Program-made: the position numbers and the translations under genes
Shown: one piece after another, positions 1 through 11,103 of the stretch
How the letters are laid out: each line of letters begins with the position of its first letter
Numbering within the stretch: position 1 is the stretch's first letter
Assembly (NCBI GenBank): GCA_023055505.1
Contig: JALIRH010000002.1
Location: forward strand, 2,527,001-2,591,000
Direction: 5' to 3'
Source of the DNA: Callipepla californica brunnescens
Lineage: Eukaryota > Chordata > Aves > Galliformes > Odontophoridae
Length of the DNA stretch: 64,000 nt
The notes under the pieces: generated by a model
The model's database searches: none
The model's input: the letters and a program-made list of their open reading frames with translations, nothing else
Told to the model about the DNA's origin: nothing

Positions 1-1171
1 CTGTGGCTCCTTCCTTCTGCTCGCAGCTCTGCCACCCGTATCAGGGAATGTGTGAAGCAAAGGATGACAAGATTTAAAAGCTTGATAATTCATGCAAGAT
101 CACTTTGAAAGGTTACAGTCGCATACAGAAAGATGTCACACCCAGCCCCACTCCAATCTTCACAGTGCTAGAGAGGTTCAGGGACTCAGGTTTAGGGACT
201 CAACACAGTCATATAAGGAAGCAAAGCATATAAGCATGACTTCATGCATTTTTATTGCCGTCTCACCTACACATGCAGTGATGCTGTAATTATTCCAAAT
301 TTTCAGGTCATATCAATGTTGGGCCAGCTGAGGGAGCTAATACAAGGATAATGGAAATATTAAGAATGTGTTTTAGGGTTCTAATGCCAACGTGTTTTCT
401 TACCTGCTTTTGATAATGCAATAAAACTCAGAGATCAAGGAAACTTAACAGATTGTACTGTAGATGTCAGTAGCTTTAATGCCTGTAGGATATTGTACCC
501 ATTCTTGCTTTAAATTATTAAGGAATGGGTAGGTAGGTTTCTCCCCTCCACAGACAATTATTTCATGCAAGTATATGTTGTTGTATTAGGCTAGTATCAT
601 TGCTGTTTGACGATTTTTTTATATGACTCATCTCACCTAAGTTTAGTCACTTGTATTGCAAATTCTACTGTTGAGCTTGTCATCCTTGATTTCTTCTATA
701 ATAAATGGACTGAAATTGTTTTTCATTCAGCTAGCCTTTGACCATTGTTAGACCTTAGGAAGATATGAATCCCATCCACAACTCCAGGGATTACATTATT
801 TATCCTTCCACTGACTGTCAGAGGATCTTAGGTTAATGGGAGTGTTAAATAATTTTAAAAACTAATGTTTCATAAATAAAAACGTCCTTTATTCCTTTCA
901 TCATCTTGTTATGACCCCAAATCCACTCCAGACAGCAGTTACCACTGAATTTTCAGGAACAAATGGAAAATAGAGGACAACTTCATTTAAGGGTCAAGAA
1001 CTCCATCCTAGGACCATCTGGGAAATTTTTACCTTAAAAACATTCACATCGATAGTGAAAAGCCAAAAACAACATCCTAATTCTCTCCTAGTAACTGCAT
1101 GAGATATCTTGTAGTTTATATGTATGTATGTATTTAATTGTATCAACTTTAACTTGTTTGAGTGCATTATT
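1..1171. other. Unrecognised AT-rich non-coding sequence
   Basis: No repeat family or gene was recognised. Only a 65-codon frame (92-289) is open and it has no coding character. A short run of ATGT steps lies at about 1120-1135, just before the pentanucleotide array. Confidence 0.5.
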
Positions 1172-1352
1172 CCTCCTCTCCTCTCCTCTCCTCTCCTCTC
1201 CTCTCCTCTCCTCTCCTCTCCTCTCCTCTCCTCTCCTCTCCTCTCCTCTCCTCTCCTCTCCTCTCCTCTCCTCTCCTCTCCTCTCCTCTCCTCTCCTCTC
1301 CTCTCCTCTCCTCTCCTCTCCTCTCCTCTCCTCTCCTCTCCTCTCCTCTCCT
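1172..1352. repeat. Pentanucleotide microsatellite (CCTCT)n
   Basis: About 36 consecutive, essentially perfect CCTCT units form a run of roughly 180 bp with only pyrimidines on the plus strand. A 5-bp unit without a stop codon leaves every frame open, so the three overlapping plus-strand frames (Leu-Leu-Ser-Ser-Pro repeats) and the minus-strand frame (Arg-Gly-Glu-Glu repeats) are artefacts. The unit has mirror symmetry, which is the kind of sequence known to form triplex (H-DNA) structures. Perfection over this length suggests recent expansion and length polymorphism. Confidence 0.98.
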
Positions 1353-3034
1353 ATTTGTTCTACAAATTGTCAAAGCATATTCTTGCTTATTTACTACCTT
1401 CAGCTACTCAGATCTACCTGAAAACATCTCTCAAAGGAGCCAAGGTGTGCTGCACTATCAAACCAAGAGACAAATGCTTTCAAGGTCATCCTATTCAGTG
1501 GCCTTTTCGAAGACAGTGAAGAAAACAGCACTATTTCCATCGGAAATTTATTCTGATGTCAGAGAGTGCACTTGAAATTTATTCTTTTGTCAGTTTTACT
1601 CCTTTCAGTCATTAAAGTGTAAGTGGTTTTCACAGGGTTATGGTATGTTTAGCAGTTTGGTGTACTATAAAATATCATTTCTTTACACTCTAATTCCTTA
1701 AACACTTTACATTTATTAGCGAGTGCATGCATTTTTCTAGTTCTTGGTACACGCAGTCAAAGGCACTTCTTCCCTGACTTAGTCAGCTCATCCCCAAACA
1801 CTGATTTCCTCTGAGTTTCTCTTTATGATTTAGTCTGTGGATATTATTTAATCTCAAATTAATACAATGCTACTTAAAAGCCATGGGACTGATAGCCCCG
1901 AAGGGGAAATGCTGCTGTTTATCCCCAACAAATGTACATTTCCACAAGCTGCAGCACGATCTAATCTGGAAGGAGCATTTGCTAAACAGGTGGGGATTCT
2001 TGAATTTAAGATCTGTTGCCATTCAGCTCACTATAGCTACTGACAAGATGATTCATTACTAGGACTGTTACATATTGCTAATTAATGGTAATTACTATGG
2101 TTTAAATTCCATTGACTGATGAAATGGGGCTTCAGTTTCTTCAGCCTCATTTTTTCCTACTCTTTTATTCTCTTTTGCCATAATAAAAGTTGATCACATC
2201 CCTCATAGCAGCTTAAGAGTCTACTGATTCCATAGTTTAGATATCCTACTCTTCCAAACAGGGGTTGCTGAGGACCTTTGTCAAAAACCCTCACATGGAG
2301 TGAAGTGAACAACCTCAGAAAATACAGATTTGGTCATGGGCCAGTGGCCTATGTAGGCAGCATACCTTCCCAGCAGAAGATAGAAATGGTTATTTTAGTA
2401 AAGTATATAGTAAACAAGAACTAGGTCTTTGTTCCTCCTTCAGACAGGTTATTCCTTCTTGAATATGCTGCAAAGAGATTTTAATGTTCAGCGGTAAGTC
2501 ATATTTACCCACTCTGAATTTGTACATTCCCTTACAAAGCCTTTTAGAACTTCACATTATTTTGTGGAAAAGAGATCCATATAACTCTTGTGTACTGCCT
2601 GAGAAGTCATTTCTTCTTGTTTGCTGGTTGTTTCACTGATCAACTCCTTATTCTTGCAATGACCAAAGCAGTAAATAATTACTACATGATCATATTCTTT
2701 CCACCACTTGTAAGCTTGTAAAACTCCATCACATTCTTCATTAATCATATAAGTTTCTGTCATCTCAAGAAAAAAAAATAAGTGTAATCTCATTCAGAAA
2801 ATTTCATTAAAATAATAATAATTAAATAAGTATATACATACGTATATAAGCTGAGAAACTTAATCTGGGACAGATTTTTGGGGACAAAAGCATGACCAAA
2901 TATTATGAGTAGACCTGATATTTTATGGCAAGATGTGTACTATGTTCAACAAGAGTAATAAATGGTATTTGCTAGGCTCCTGAGAGACAAGGAAGATAAA
3001 AGGAGCTCTGAGGTGCACATTTACATGGTGCAAT
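1353..3034. other. Unrecognised non-coding sequence
   Basis: Unique-looking AT-rich sequence. A 78-codon minus-strand frame at 2557-2793 has no recognisable domain and no convincing splice sites. I see no repeat family here. Confidence 0.45.
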
Positions 3035-3316
3035 AGTGAAACAACAAGGGAAAATGGCTTTAAACTAAAAGAGGGAAGATTTAGGTTAGATACTATGAGG
3101 ATATTTTTTACTCATATGGTGGTGAGGAACTGGCACAGACTACCCAGAGAAACTGTGGATGTCCTAGAACTGGAGCTGCTCAAGGCCAGGTTGGATGGGA
3201 TCCTGGACAACCTGATTTGGTGGGTGGAAATCCTGTCCAGGCAGGGTAGTTAGAACCACATGATCCTTAAGGCCCTTTGTAACTTAATTAAGTTAGTGAC
3301 TCTGATTCTATGACTG
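3035..3316 (+). mobile_element. CR1 retrotransposon 3' fragment
   Basis: Matches the CR1 tail in sense: the 'TTTAAACT(A/G)AAAGAG' block, 'GAACTGGCACAGACTACCCAGAG', the 'CCTGGACAACCTGATTTGG' block and a final 'GATTCTATGA'. It is 5'-truncated, as is usual for CR1, and contains many point changes. The minus-strand copy that begins at 3601 faces it tail to tail. Confidence 0.9.
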
Positions 3317-3600
3317 CTAATGCAGCCTTCTTGAGCTGAAATTCATCTCATAACTCCATTAAGTATCCACTTATGTCCCATCAGCCACATTTAGAAGTGA
3401 TGAGAGATGACTAGATTCATCAGACATTGCAAAGTAATAAATGTGGTTGTTTTTTGTACTACTGATACTGCTAGAGTAAAACTCTTCAAATTGCATGTTC
3501 AGCACCAAAAGTCTGTACACTATGGTTTTCCTATCACTACTAGAACCCACCAAAAATGAAAAACGATAATGTTAAATTCCTATGTCCGTATATTATGGTA

Positions 3601-3760
3601 TTCATAGAATCATAGAATTACAGAATGGCTTAGGTTGAAAGGAACCTCAAAGATCATCTAATTCCAAACCCGCTGCCTAAGCAGGGGTGCCAACCACTAG
3701 ATCTGGTGCATGATTGGATTGCCCCGGGCTGCATCCAGTCTGGTCTTGAAACCTCAGTTC
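3601..3760 (-). mobile_element. CR1 3' fragment
   Basis: Begins with the antisense CR1 terminus 'TTCATAGAATCATAGAATTA' and continues through 'GGTTGAAAGGAACCTCAAAG' and the 'GCTGCATCCAGTCTGGTCTTG' region. Similarity fades after about 3760. The 94-codon plus-strand frame across it (3710-3994) is a shadow. Confidence 0.88.
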
Positions 3761-4366
3761 AGACACTCAGCAATTTTTTCCAAATGGAGAAATACATTAA
3801 GCCTGCAAGGAAGTTTGTCAAGGAGGGAAGGAACAGGAGTGGAGTGGGACTTTTTTACAATAAAAATTAATGAAACTTATCTTTTGGTTGATGAGTTAAA
3901 TCTTGAAATCTCACTCTTTTCTTGTTCAGGGCTTCCTAACAAGGACCTTAATGTTGCTGTTTCTAAATTCAAATGTAAGTACTCACAGATTTAACAGGGT
4001 TGGTGTATTCACAGTGCAGATAATCAGAGTGAATAGTGTGCTTAATTCTTATGATCAATCTCCCATAGAATTACAGCTCATTAGTTCCATGAGCAAAGTA
4101 GCTCTCCTACTTGTTTGTCAGTGATTCAGTAGTAAAGCATCCAGGTTCAAACCCTGATGAAGATACAAATCTGAGACCAGACATGCTTTAAAACATTTGT
4201 CTTTGCTCTTTTTTTTCTTCTTTTTTTTCTTGAAAACAATCTCCACATTTAAAATTGTAGGAAATTAGTTTTCTTTCTTGCGAAATGAATGACTTCCTAT
4301 GACTTTCACCTCTTGGCTGAAATGTCAGTCCAAAATGAGATGAGAGAACTTAGACCTAAGGCCTAT

Positions 4367-4395
4367 AAAGAAAGAAAGAAAATAAATAAATAAAG
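4367..4395. repeat. Short AAAG/AAAT tetranucleotide run
   Basis: Three to four AAAG units pass directly into about four AAAT units, a compound microsatellite of under 30 bp. Confidence 0.9.
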
Positions 4396-6814
4396 CATAC
4401 ACAACACATACTAGTATATTAAAAACCTAGAAGAAAATATTTGCAATATCCTGTAGAGAATATCAGAAGGCAAGATCAGAGTGTACAACAGAAGCTCCAA
4501 AGCCACGTGCATAGCTGGCATAGTACCTTCTTGCAGATAATACTTTTTTTATATCCCAGGGCCAGAGAACAAATGAAAGGTATGCAGAGATGGAAACCAC
4601 ACTTTCAAATGTTTGGCAGTTTGAACTCTTAATTCATGTAACTATGACTTCAAAACCACCTGCCAGATACCAGCCACAGAGTGTTCGTTTCCTTGCTTTT
4701 TGACTGTGGTGAGTTTTAATTCAGCTTTAAAAAAGGATTTAAAATACAGACCAAATTCTGTCTGCATTAAGCCTTTCCACAGAGAATCTTGTGTTTCTAC
4801 ATTCCTGTATCTCACTGGTTCAGAAGATGACCCTATCCCTCCCATTCAACACAATCATGCATGTCATCATGATTTATCTGTAACCTACAATACAGATTGC
4901 AATATGGAAGTGCTTATGGATAGATAAGACAACAAGATGAAAATAAACATCCTCACTGAAGGACTGCCTTGGCTGCCAACCACATTGCGTACTCAAGGGA
5001 GTTGCTTTGCTGCTGAACTGTAAAAAGAAGCTGTGCTGTGGAAGGCAATCCTCACATTCACCAGGAAAAGATCAGAGTGCTGCCAGGAGTTCTGCCACAC
5101 CTGTACCCACTGTACATTTCCTTAACATGATGAAGATCTATTTCACTCATTGAACAGGCCATAATAACTCACTCTGTTTTCTGTTGAGCCAGTCCCTTAG
5201 TGTAGCTCTGTGTTCCCTTTGCTGCAGTTTGATCAACTGTGTGTGAGCAGATTCAAAGTCTAGGAGCAAATTTCCTGAGTTCGGTTCCTTTTCTGGCACC
5301 CTGTGGGCTCTTGACACTCTACAGTAGTTCTGAGGATAGAAGGCTTGAGATTCCAATACCAAATTCGGCCTACTGTCAAAATTTGACCTTGAGTCAGTAG
5401 TTTTTGTCTCAGAGTAGATAAATGGAAAGCCATTTTGTGTAAAAACCTTGGTGAAAAAAAACTAGAGAGGTCTGCTGCATTCATTGCTACCAGTACTGGC
5501 ATTTGTTGAAATATCGTGACTGTGATGACTGTTGAAAGAGTTACTGAGAGTGTCTCTCTGCCTTGAAAGAGTGACAGCTAAGTGAGATCCTCATTCACAC
5601 TGTCAAAAAGGGAATGGTGCAATGGACTGTTGTGAACAATGGAAGAATACGATTTTATAGTTCTGAGAGAATGTGATCTCTTCGCTGAGATTTACAGAGG
5701 AAGACTGTAACTGTCATACTTCTTCCAATTTTCAGCAGCATATATAAAATCTTTCTAAAATCTCAACCTAGACTCCATTTCAAGACTCCAAAATTCCTTT
5801 TGCTCATTAGCGTTCTAATGGGCATAAAATCCTTAGCAGACACCCTTTTCATGAAGCATTCTGCAGTGCAGATGTGGGGAAAATTTAGCCAACAGATCAT
5901 CATGATAATGATTTTGCTTCCTCAAGGAAACAAAGGCACAATTAAGGGATGGGAAACATCTGATTTATTTGCTGCTGATGAAAGGAAGAAAATTGGATTC
6001 ATGTTGTCCAACTTTGAATATGGGAAAATGATGTCAATCTCCTTTCCCTGGGCCACAAAACTTGTCTGTTGTCATTAGTCTTTTCATTCCTTTCATTGTT
6101 CTCTCAAGAAGCTGAAAATTGTGTATTTTCATCAGTTACTGAATTTAACCACAGCAGAGCTGTTACACTCATGTTAACTAAGGACTGGAACTGTACAGAG
6201 TCACACAGTTTTCTTGAAAGGTTGCAGAATGACACTGATGTCTAGGTGAATTTTCGACAGTTTCCAGTTGGGGTGATAAAATAATGAGTTCTCCAGAAAA
6301 AGGCAAACCAAAGGTATAAAATAAAAGAAAAGAAATATTTTCCCTAGAGTATTCTTCAGAATGTGATTTGAAAGAAAATGAGGAACTCTAGATCTGTAAG
6401 TGAATGAAAAAGCAATGTGTCTGGGCACGAGTTTGTTGTATAATACAATGGGAACTACTGAAAACAGGAGAATGCAATCCCACAAATAGCATCCCGGCTT
6501 TTATTTTGTTTTCTTCAGGGATATGATTGGCAGACATTCTGGTTTTCCCTCAAGAATGATAATTCTGAAAATTTAATGAGGACTTCCAGAGTTTTTTCTG
6601 GAGATCAGCACCAAAATATTGATTAATGAGAAAAAAAGAAATCTAATCTCAAATGATAACTACGTTGGGGAGCAGTATGAAAATATATCTGAGGGTAGCA
6701 GACATGTTTAGCGTGGCTAAATTAATTTTCATTTAATGCTAGTTTTAAGTAGAAGGCAATCTTCTGTCTCCTGATTGCCTGCAGAAATGTGTAGTTTCTG
6801 GACAAATAATAAAG

Positions 6815-6840
6815 AATCGAATTTGCAAATCGAATTTGCA
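6815..6840. repeat. 13-bp tandem duplication
   Basis: The 13-mer AATCGAATTTGCA occurs twice in direct succession with no mismatch. Each copy keeps a CpG, which is scarce in this AT-rich sequence, so the duplication is probably fairly recent. Confidence 0.92.
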
Positions 6841-6884
6841 GCTTAATATCATATTCAAAGCAGGATCAGCTATCTTCCAGTTGT

Positions 6885-6972
6885 TCAAGATTTTATCCAA
6901 TCTTTTCTTGAAACCTTCTAGTGATGGAGGCATTTCACAACTTCTCTGGTGAACCTGTTGAATGCACTTGGC
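6885..6972 (-). mobile_element. Old CR1 fragment
   Basis: The antisense text 'CTTGAAACCTTCTAGTGATGG', followed by 'CACAACTTCTCTGGTGAACC' and 'TGTTGAATGCACTTG', follows the CR1 tail block that normally reads 'cacaacctctctgggcaacctgttccagtgc'. The terminal octamers are missing and divergence is high, so it is an old copy. Confidence 0.6.
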
Positions 6973-7316
6973 TCATAAATCGCATTCAAGTTGTTGAAAG
7001 TCCTACCCAGCAATGACTGCTTGCTCACTGGATTTGTAGCTTCAGGGGTGTCAGAAAATATTCATCAAGACATATATTCCTCACCCATCTAATGTCAATA
7101 AACCAAGTAGTTTAAAAGTACTCCCATTGTGGGCAGGAAACATTACTGAAGTCGCAGGCAAACCCCATTCCCACCTAACTCAGTTCCCCTGGTGGCCCTA
7201 TGAGGTTTGAAGCTCTGGAATTTGAGGGAGAAATGAATGAGGATGTGGTGGGATGTCCACACACATGGTTGTCAAGGGTGGGGCAGTCAACTACATAACT
7301 CAAAAATGTCTCTGTC
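6973..7316. other. Possible degraded upstream part of CR1 ORF1
   Basis: I cannot assign this stretch firmly. It leads straight into the ORF1 esterase relic that starts at 7317, so part of it may be the decayed N-terminal half of the same ORF1. No motif proves this. Confidence 0.25.
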
Positions 7317-7838
7317 AGGAGGGAAATAAGAGTGATTGTCATAGGTGACTCCTTTCTAGGAGGAACAGAGGGTCCTGTATGTCAGCATGACCCTTCCTGT
7401 AGAGAGGTGTGCTGCCTCCCCGGGGCCCAGGCAAGAGATATTTCTAGGAAACTTCCTAGATTCTCCCCTCTGATTATTATTTTTTAATGATCGTTCAGGC
7501 CAGCAGTGATGAAATCACTAAGAGAAACCTGAAGATTATAAAAGAAGACTTAGGGTGACAGAGGAGGTTCATGGACAAAGCAGATATACAAGATATATTT
7601 TCCTCTATCCCTTCAATGACAGGAAAGGATACTGAGAGGAGAAAGGAAACTCATCTCATAAATACCTGGCTGAGACGCTGATGTAATCACAAGATTTTTT
7701 TTTTTTTTTTTTTTGACCATAGGACTGTTTACTCAGCTCCCAGCCTGGTGTCTGCTGATGGCTCTCACCTGTCTCAAAGGGGACATGAATCCTAGCCCAG
7801 GAGCTGGCAGGGCTTGTTGAGAGAGCTGGTATAAAGAT
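7317..7838 (+). pseudogene. CR1 ORF1 SGNH esterase domain, broken
   Basis: CR1 ORF1 carries a C-terminal SGNH-hydrolase (esterase-like) domain; its exact role in retrotransposition is not settled. The relic reads RRE-IRVIVIGDSFLGGTEGP at the start. This is the block I motif, with the nucleophile region GDS at 7344-7352. It continues with VCCLPGA, then SSIPSMTGKDTER near 7599-7640, then the block V motif D-G-S-H at 7757-7768, followed by LSQRG. It is broken by a TAA at 7485 with a change of frame, a TGA at 7556-7558, another TGA after WLRR, a 20-T run at 7695-7714 and a TAG after the SQRG block. It cannot make a protein. The domain order and the motif spacing fit CR1 and make a host esterase gene unlikely. 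Confidence 0.82.
7695..7714. repeat. Poly(T) run, 20 T
   Basis: Homopolymer inside the CR1 ORF1 relic, at the place where ORF1 normally encodes a Phe-rich stretch. It probably arose by slippage on a T-rich codon run. Confidence 0.95.
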
Positions 7839-7965
7839 TTAAGGGGATAAAACCAGACCCACTGGGGAAAAGCCAAGGGGAATGATGATGGGATGGGATG
7901 ATGGGACCTACTGAAGCAATAGGTTCTTCTTCTATGATTCTATGATTCTATGATTTTCTGTAAAA

Positions 7966-9634
7966 CCCTGTGCATATTGTATGGCTTCTACAGTCTGAAC
8001 CACATCTTCATTGGAACTGAATCCCGCCCTTAACCTTTGACTGTGGTACCAGCATTGTACCTGGATCCTACAAACCAGAGAGAATTCTTTTACTGCCTGT
8101 GCACAGTAAGACTGTTCGGGGAATCTGATCAGTGCTCCCAACTGTAGTTGTTGTCACAACAAGGCAACTTGAATTCAGCACTCAAAAATTAGAGAAAATA
8201 TTTGGCTTTAATTTTGTGCATCAGGTCTCTCTCTCTCTCAAATTAGCGTGATCCCCAAAATAGTAACATTTGGAAAATTAGCTCCTGAGTGTTTCACAAA
8301 CTCTCAGAAGACACAGTATTGAACATAGAAGAGCCCAACTTGACACTATTAGTTCTATCTTTAGAACAGGGTTCAGTCGAGTTCAAGGATGAACTTGCTG
8401 CCAGTCTCTGAACAGGTAAACAGAGACAACATATTTCCTGTCTTCTTTATAACCTATATCAACGTTCTGTGCACAAAATAAAATATGAATCTAGAAGTTA
8501 ATGTGGTCATATAATTAAAGACTACATTGAAATTTGATCCCATCAGACATTCATTATTTTATTTTTATTTTTATTAGTGTATATTTGATTAATATTTATC
8601 TGTGCCCTTGTAAATGTCCAAAAACAAAACCATGAGATGGAAAAAGTATCAGTAGTAGCCTAGGAATTTTTTTGTCAGCATTGAGAGAGGGTCTTATAAA
8701 TAATGACTAGAGAAAAAGAAACAGTGATGACAGAAGAGAAGTAGAAATGGTGGGGAGACCTTTAGAAGATATGTTACAGCTTCTTCCATGATGTATTAAT
8801 AAAACAGCCAAGTTAAAAAAAGGCTTAAACTCTAAAAAGCCTTAGAGATAATGGGGAAAACTACCTCTGATGCACAGCAGAAGGAGTCAGCATAGGGCAC
8901 ATTTCTAACCCTCATTAGAGGGGTTAGGAAGTCAGAGCCGTGAGCCATAAAGATATTGTAGGTAAAGAATCTATGAAAAGCTGAGAGGACAAAGTATCAG
9001 AAAGCCAGGTCAAAGATAAGACTGAAATTTAATGTGGTCATAAAAGCAAATTTCCATACCATAAGGAATGTTTTGACCTTGCCATCTGTCTTGACTAGGC
9101 ATCAGAACATGCAGACAATATACTGAAAATATGTACAAAATCATAATTGGGGTGGGAGACTGGAATACTCAGACATATAGAAAAAGTATCAATCAGGTGA
9201 TAATGGTAAATCATTTTTCCTTTCTTCTGCACAAGAAATGACCACTTTTGGTAATGTCATAATAAACTGATGTATATTGCTCTTATTAAAATATAAAAAT
9301 GTAGCATTAAATTTATATAAAATAAATCATAAGTAAGTGACAGCTCAAACTAATTTCTTCAACTTAATAAAGATAAAAGAATCAGTGAATTTAACCACTT
9401 GCCAGCATTATTATTATTATTATTAATGAGATTTTAATTTCACCCAAAGGGTCAGAAAATATATATTTTCTAAACAATATAATCTTTTTCAATAGCTTAT
9501 TGAGTTCTGCATGTGGTGAACAAGATGTTGGTAGGTGGAAAAAAAAAAGAGGGATATAAAAATACAATGAAGTAAAGGAAGAAGGTTTTCCTACTGTTTG
9601 ATTCCCTACAAAAAAAAGAATAACCACTTCCTGA
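7966..9634. other. Unrecognised non-coding sequence
   Basis: No family was assigned. Just after the CR1 terminus, 7966-8200 has a more balanced composition and a 69-codon minus-strand frame (7932-8141) whose product I do not recognise. A short CT run lies at 8226-8240 and an ATT run at 9407-9424. Confidence 0.45.
9407..9424. repeat. (ATT)n microsatellite
   Basis: Six uninterrupted ATT/TTA units. Confidence 0.9.
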
Positions 9635-9955
9635 AGGGTGGCTGTGGTGAGGAGGGGGTCAGCCTCTTTCCCAGATAACTAATGACAGGACGGGAGGGAA
9701 TGGCCACAAGTTGCGCCGGGGAAGATTTAGATTAGATTTGAGGAAAAATTTTTTCTCTGAAAGAATGGTCAGGCACTGGAATGGTCTGCCTAGGGAGGTG
9801 GTTGAGGCACCGTCCCTAGCACTGTTCAAGAAGCGTTTAGATGAGGTGCTGAGGGATTTGATTTAGTAGCTTGGTGGGTAGGGATGGTGGTGTGAGGATG
9901 GTTGGACTAGATGATCTTGTAGGTCCTTTCCAACCTAATGAATCTATGAATCTAT
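9635..9955 (+). mobile_element. CR1 3' fragment, well preserved
   Basis: About 320 bp of sense CR1 tail with few changes. It contains 'GCGCCGGGGAAGATTTAGAT', 'TCAGGCACTGGAATGGTCTG', 'GGAGGTGGTTGAGGCACC', 'TGGACTAGATGATCTTGTAG' and terminal 'AATCTATGAATCTATA' octamer variants. It retains CpGs and is one of the youngest-looking CR1 copies here. The octamer has drifted to AATCTATG, consistently in both units. Confidence 0.95.
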
Positions 9956-11033
9956 AACCTCAGCCCAACTAAGGCATTTTTTATTTAATAATTGTAATGT
10001 TGTTTGTGTCAGTAGCAGAAGGTATTCTCAGTCCCTCAGTATAAAATAAAAGGATAATGAATTCGGATTGATGATATTGATGTCCTTGCAGGAAATCAAA
10101 AGGAAATGTGGAAGATGGGCTGAGCCATGCTGCACTGGCGTTCAAGATAGACCCAGAACTGTGGGGACAATGTGGGGAAGATGTGTTGAATCATCAGTGT
10201 CAAAAAATTAAAAAAAAAAAGGAATCCTGGTGACTATACATGGGGGCACCCATGAGATGGAGAAGCATGAAGATGAATCCTGTGAACACCCTTGGAAACA
10301 TGGAAGAATTCCTGATGGACAGATGAAGATCCCATCCCAACTAGAAAACTGCTGACATCTGTAAGAAGACAGAATTACAAGATCTGAAAAGAGTTAGAAT
10401 TTCAAGAAATAAATGAAAGAATACAACCTGTGCAGCACACGATACAAAACATCACTGCACAGAATTTAGACTTTATTCTTTGTATATTACTCTTAGTTTT
10501 TGTTGTTGTAAAGAACATTATCTTCCAGGAAGTCATTACATTGATTTTCTATCACATTAGCCCATACTGAAAACTTAGGTCTGGACAAATGGAACAATAG
10601 AGACAAAAGATTTTATTTTCCTCTCTTTCTGTATTTGATGAAAGCTACTATAGCTGTGGTGTCTTTGCTAACAATGAATTTTTTCTCAGGATGTTAGCAC
10701 TGTTAGTTCTTCCGTCCTCATTTATCTGGTTCAGTGGAGATTGTTTATAGCTGGTATTTTCTAGGGCATAGACATATGCACAAAGCATCATGGCACAAAC
10801 AAAGTTCTGCTGCATAAGCAGCATCCATCAGCTACTCTGGAGTGATGGAAGATGTTCAGACTCTTGTCCTATAACAAGTGGAATCGTTACAGAAGGAAAT
10901 ACGATGTGGGGCTTATCCGAACTTATTATGACACACTTCTGCATGTGCTGATACGTAAAAATCACATCCATCCAGCAAAGAAGCAATCACTGTAAATACA
11001 AACTCAGCAAAGGTGTTTCCTGGGCTAGGGATT
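9956..11033. other. Unrecognised sequence
   Basis: The segment 10080-10340 has a richer composition than its surroundings and contains a short poly(A) at about 10208-10220. It could be an unlisted repeat or an LTR remnant, but no primer-binding site, polypurine tract or inverted terminal bases could be shown. Confidence 0.35.
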
Positions 11034-11103
11034 TAGAATCACAGAATCATAGAATATCCTGAATTGGAAGGGACCCATAAGGAACATTGAGTCCAACTGA
11101 TAT
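11034..11103 (-). mobile_element. Short CR1 3' fragment
   Basis: Antisense terminus 'AATCACAGAATCATAGAATA' followed by 'TTGGAAGGGACCCATAAGGA' and 'CATTGAGTCCAACT'. CR1 similarity stops sharply at about 11103, so only the last 70 bp of the element were inserted or survived. This is the 'GGGACCCA(C/T)AAGGA' type of CR1 tail, also seen at 28845 and 56561. Confidence 0.88.

Larger units (their letters stand above)
3761..6884. other. Unrecognised non-coding sequence with short repeats
   Basis: No gene or CR1 copy was found. It holds a short AAAG/AAAT run (4367-4395), a 13-bp tandem duplication (6815-6840) and a weak tRNA B-box-like motif near 4142-4152. The many 60-94 codon frames overlap on both strands and none has a recognisable domain. 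Confidence 0.45.
7300..7965 (+). mobile_element. CR1 copy: ORF1 esterase remnant fused to CR1 3' end
   Basis: Sense CR1 in which the ORF1 esterase region (about 7317-7838) is followed, after only about 90 bp, by the octamer terminus 'TTCTATGATTCTATGATTCT' near 7930-7955. In a complete CR1, ORF2 (endonuclease plus reverse transcriptase, several kilobases) lies between these two parts. No endonuclease or reverse-transcriptase similarity is visible in the short gap. The copy is therefore internally deleted, or it is two fragments joined by chance. Confidence 0.75.

Noticed and set aside
1124..1575. Three overlapping plus-strand open frames rich in Leu-Ser-Pro, and an Arg-Gly-Glu frame on the other strand
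   Set aside because: They are the pentanucleotide microsatellite read in different frames; any stop-free 5-bp unit gives this.
4112..4155. Possible tRNA or tRNA-SINE (GGTTCAAACCC box)
   Set aside because: Only a B-box-like motif is present; an anticodon arm and acceptor stem cannot be formed.
10080..10340. Possible LTR or gene fragment
   Set aside because: No terminal inverted bases, primer-binding site, target duplication or protein motif could be shown.
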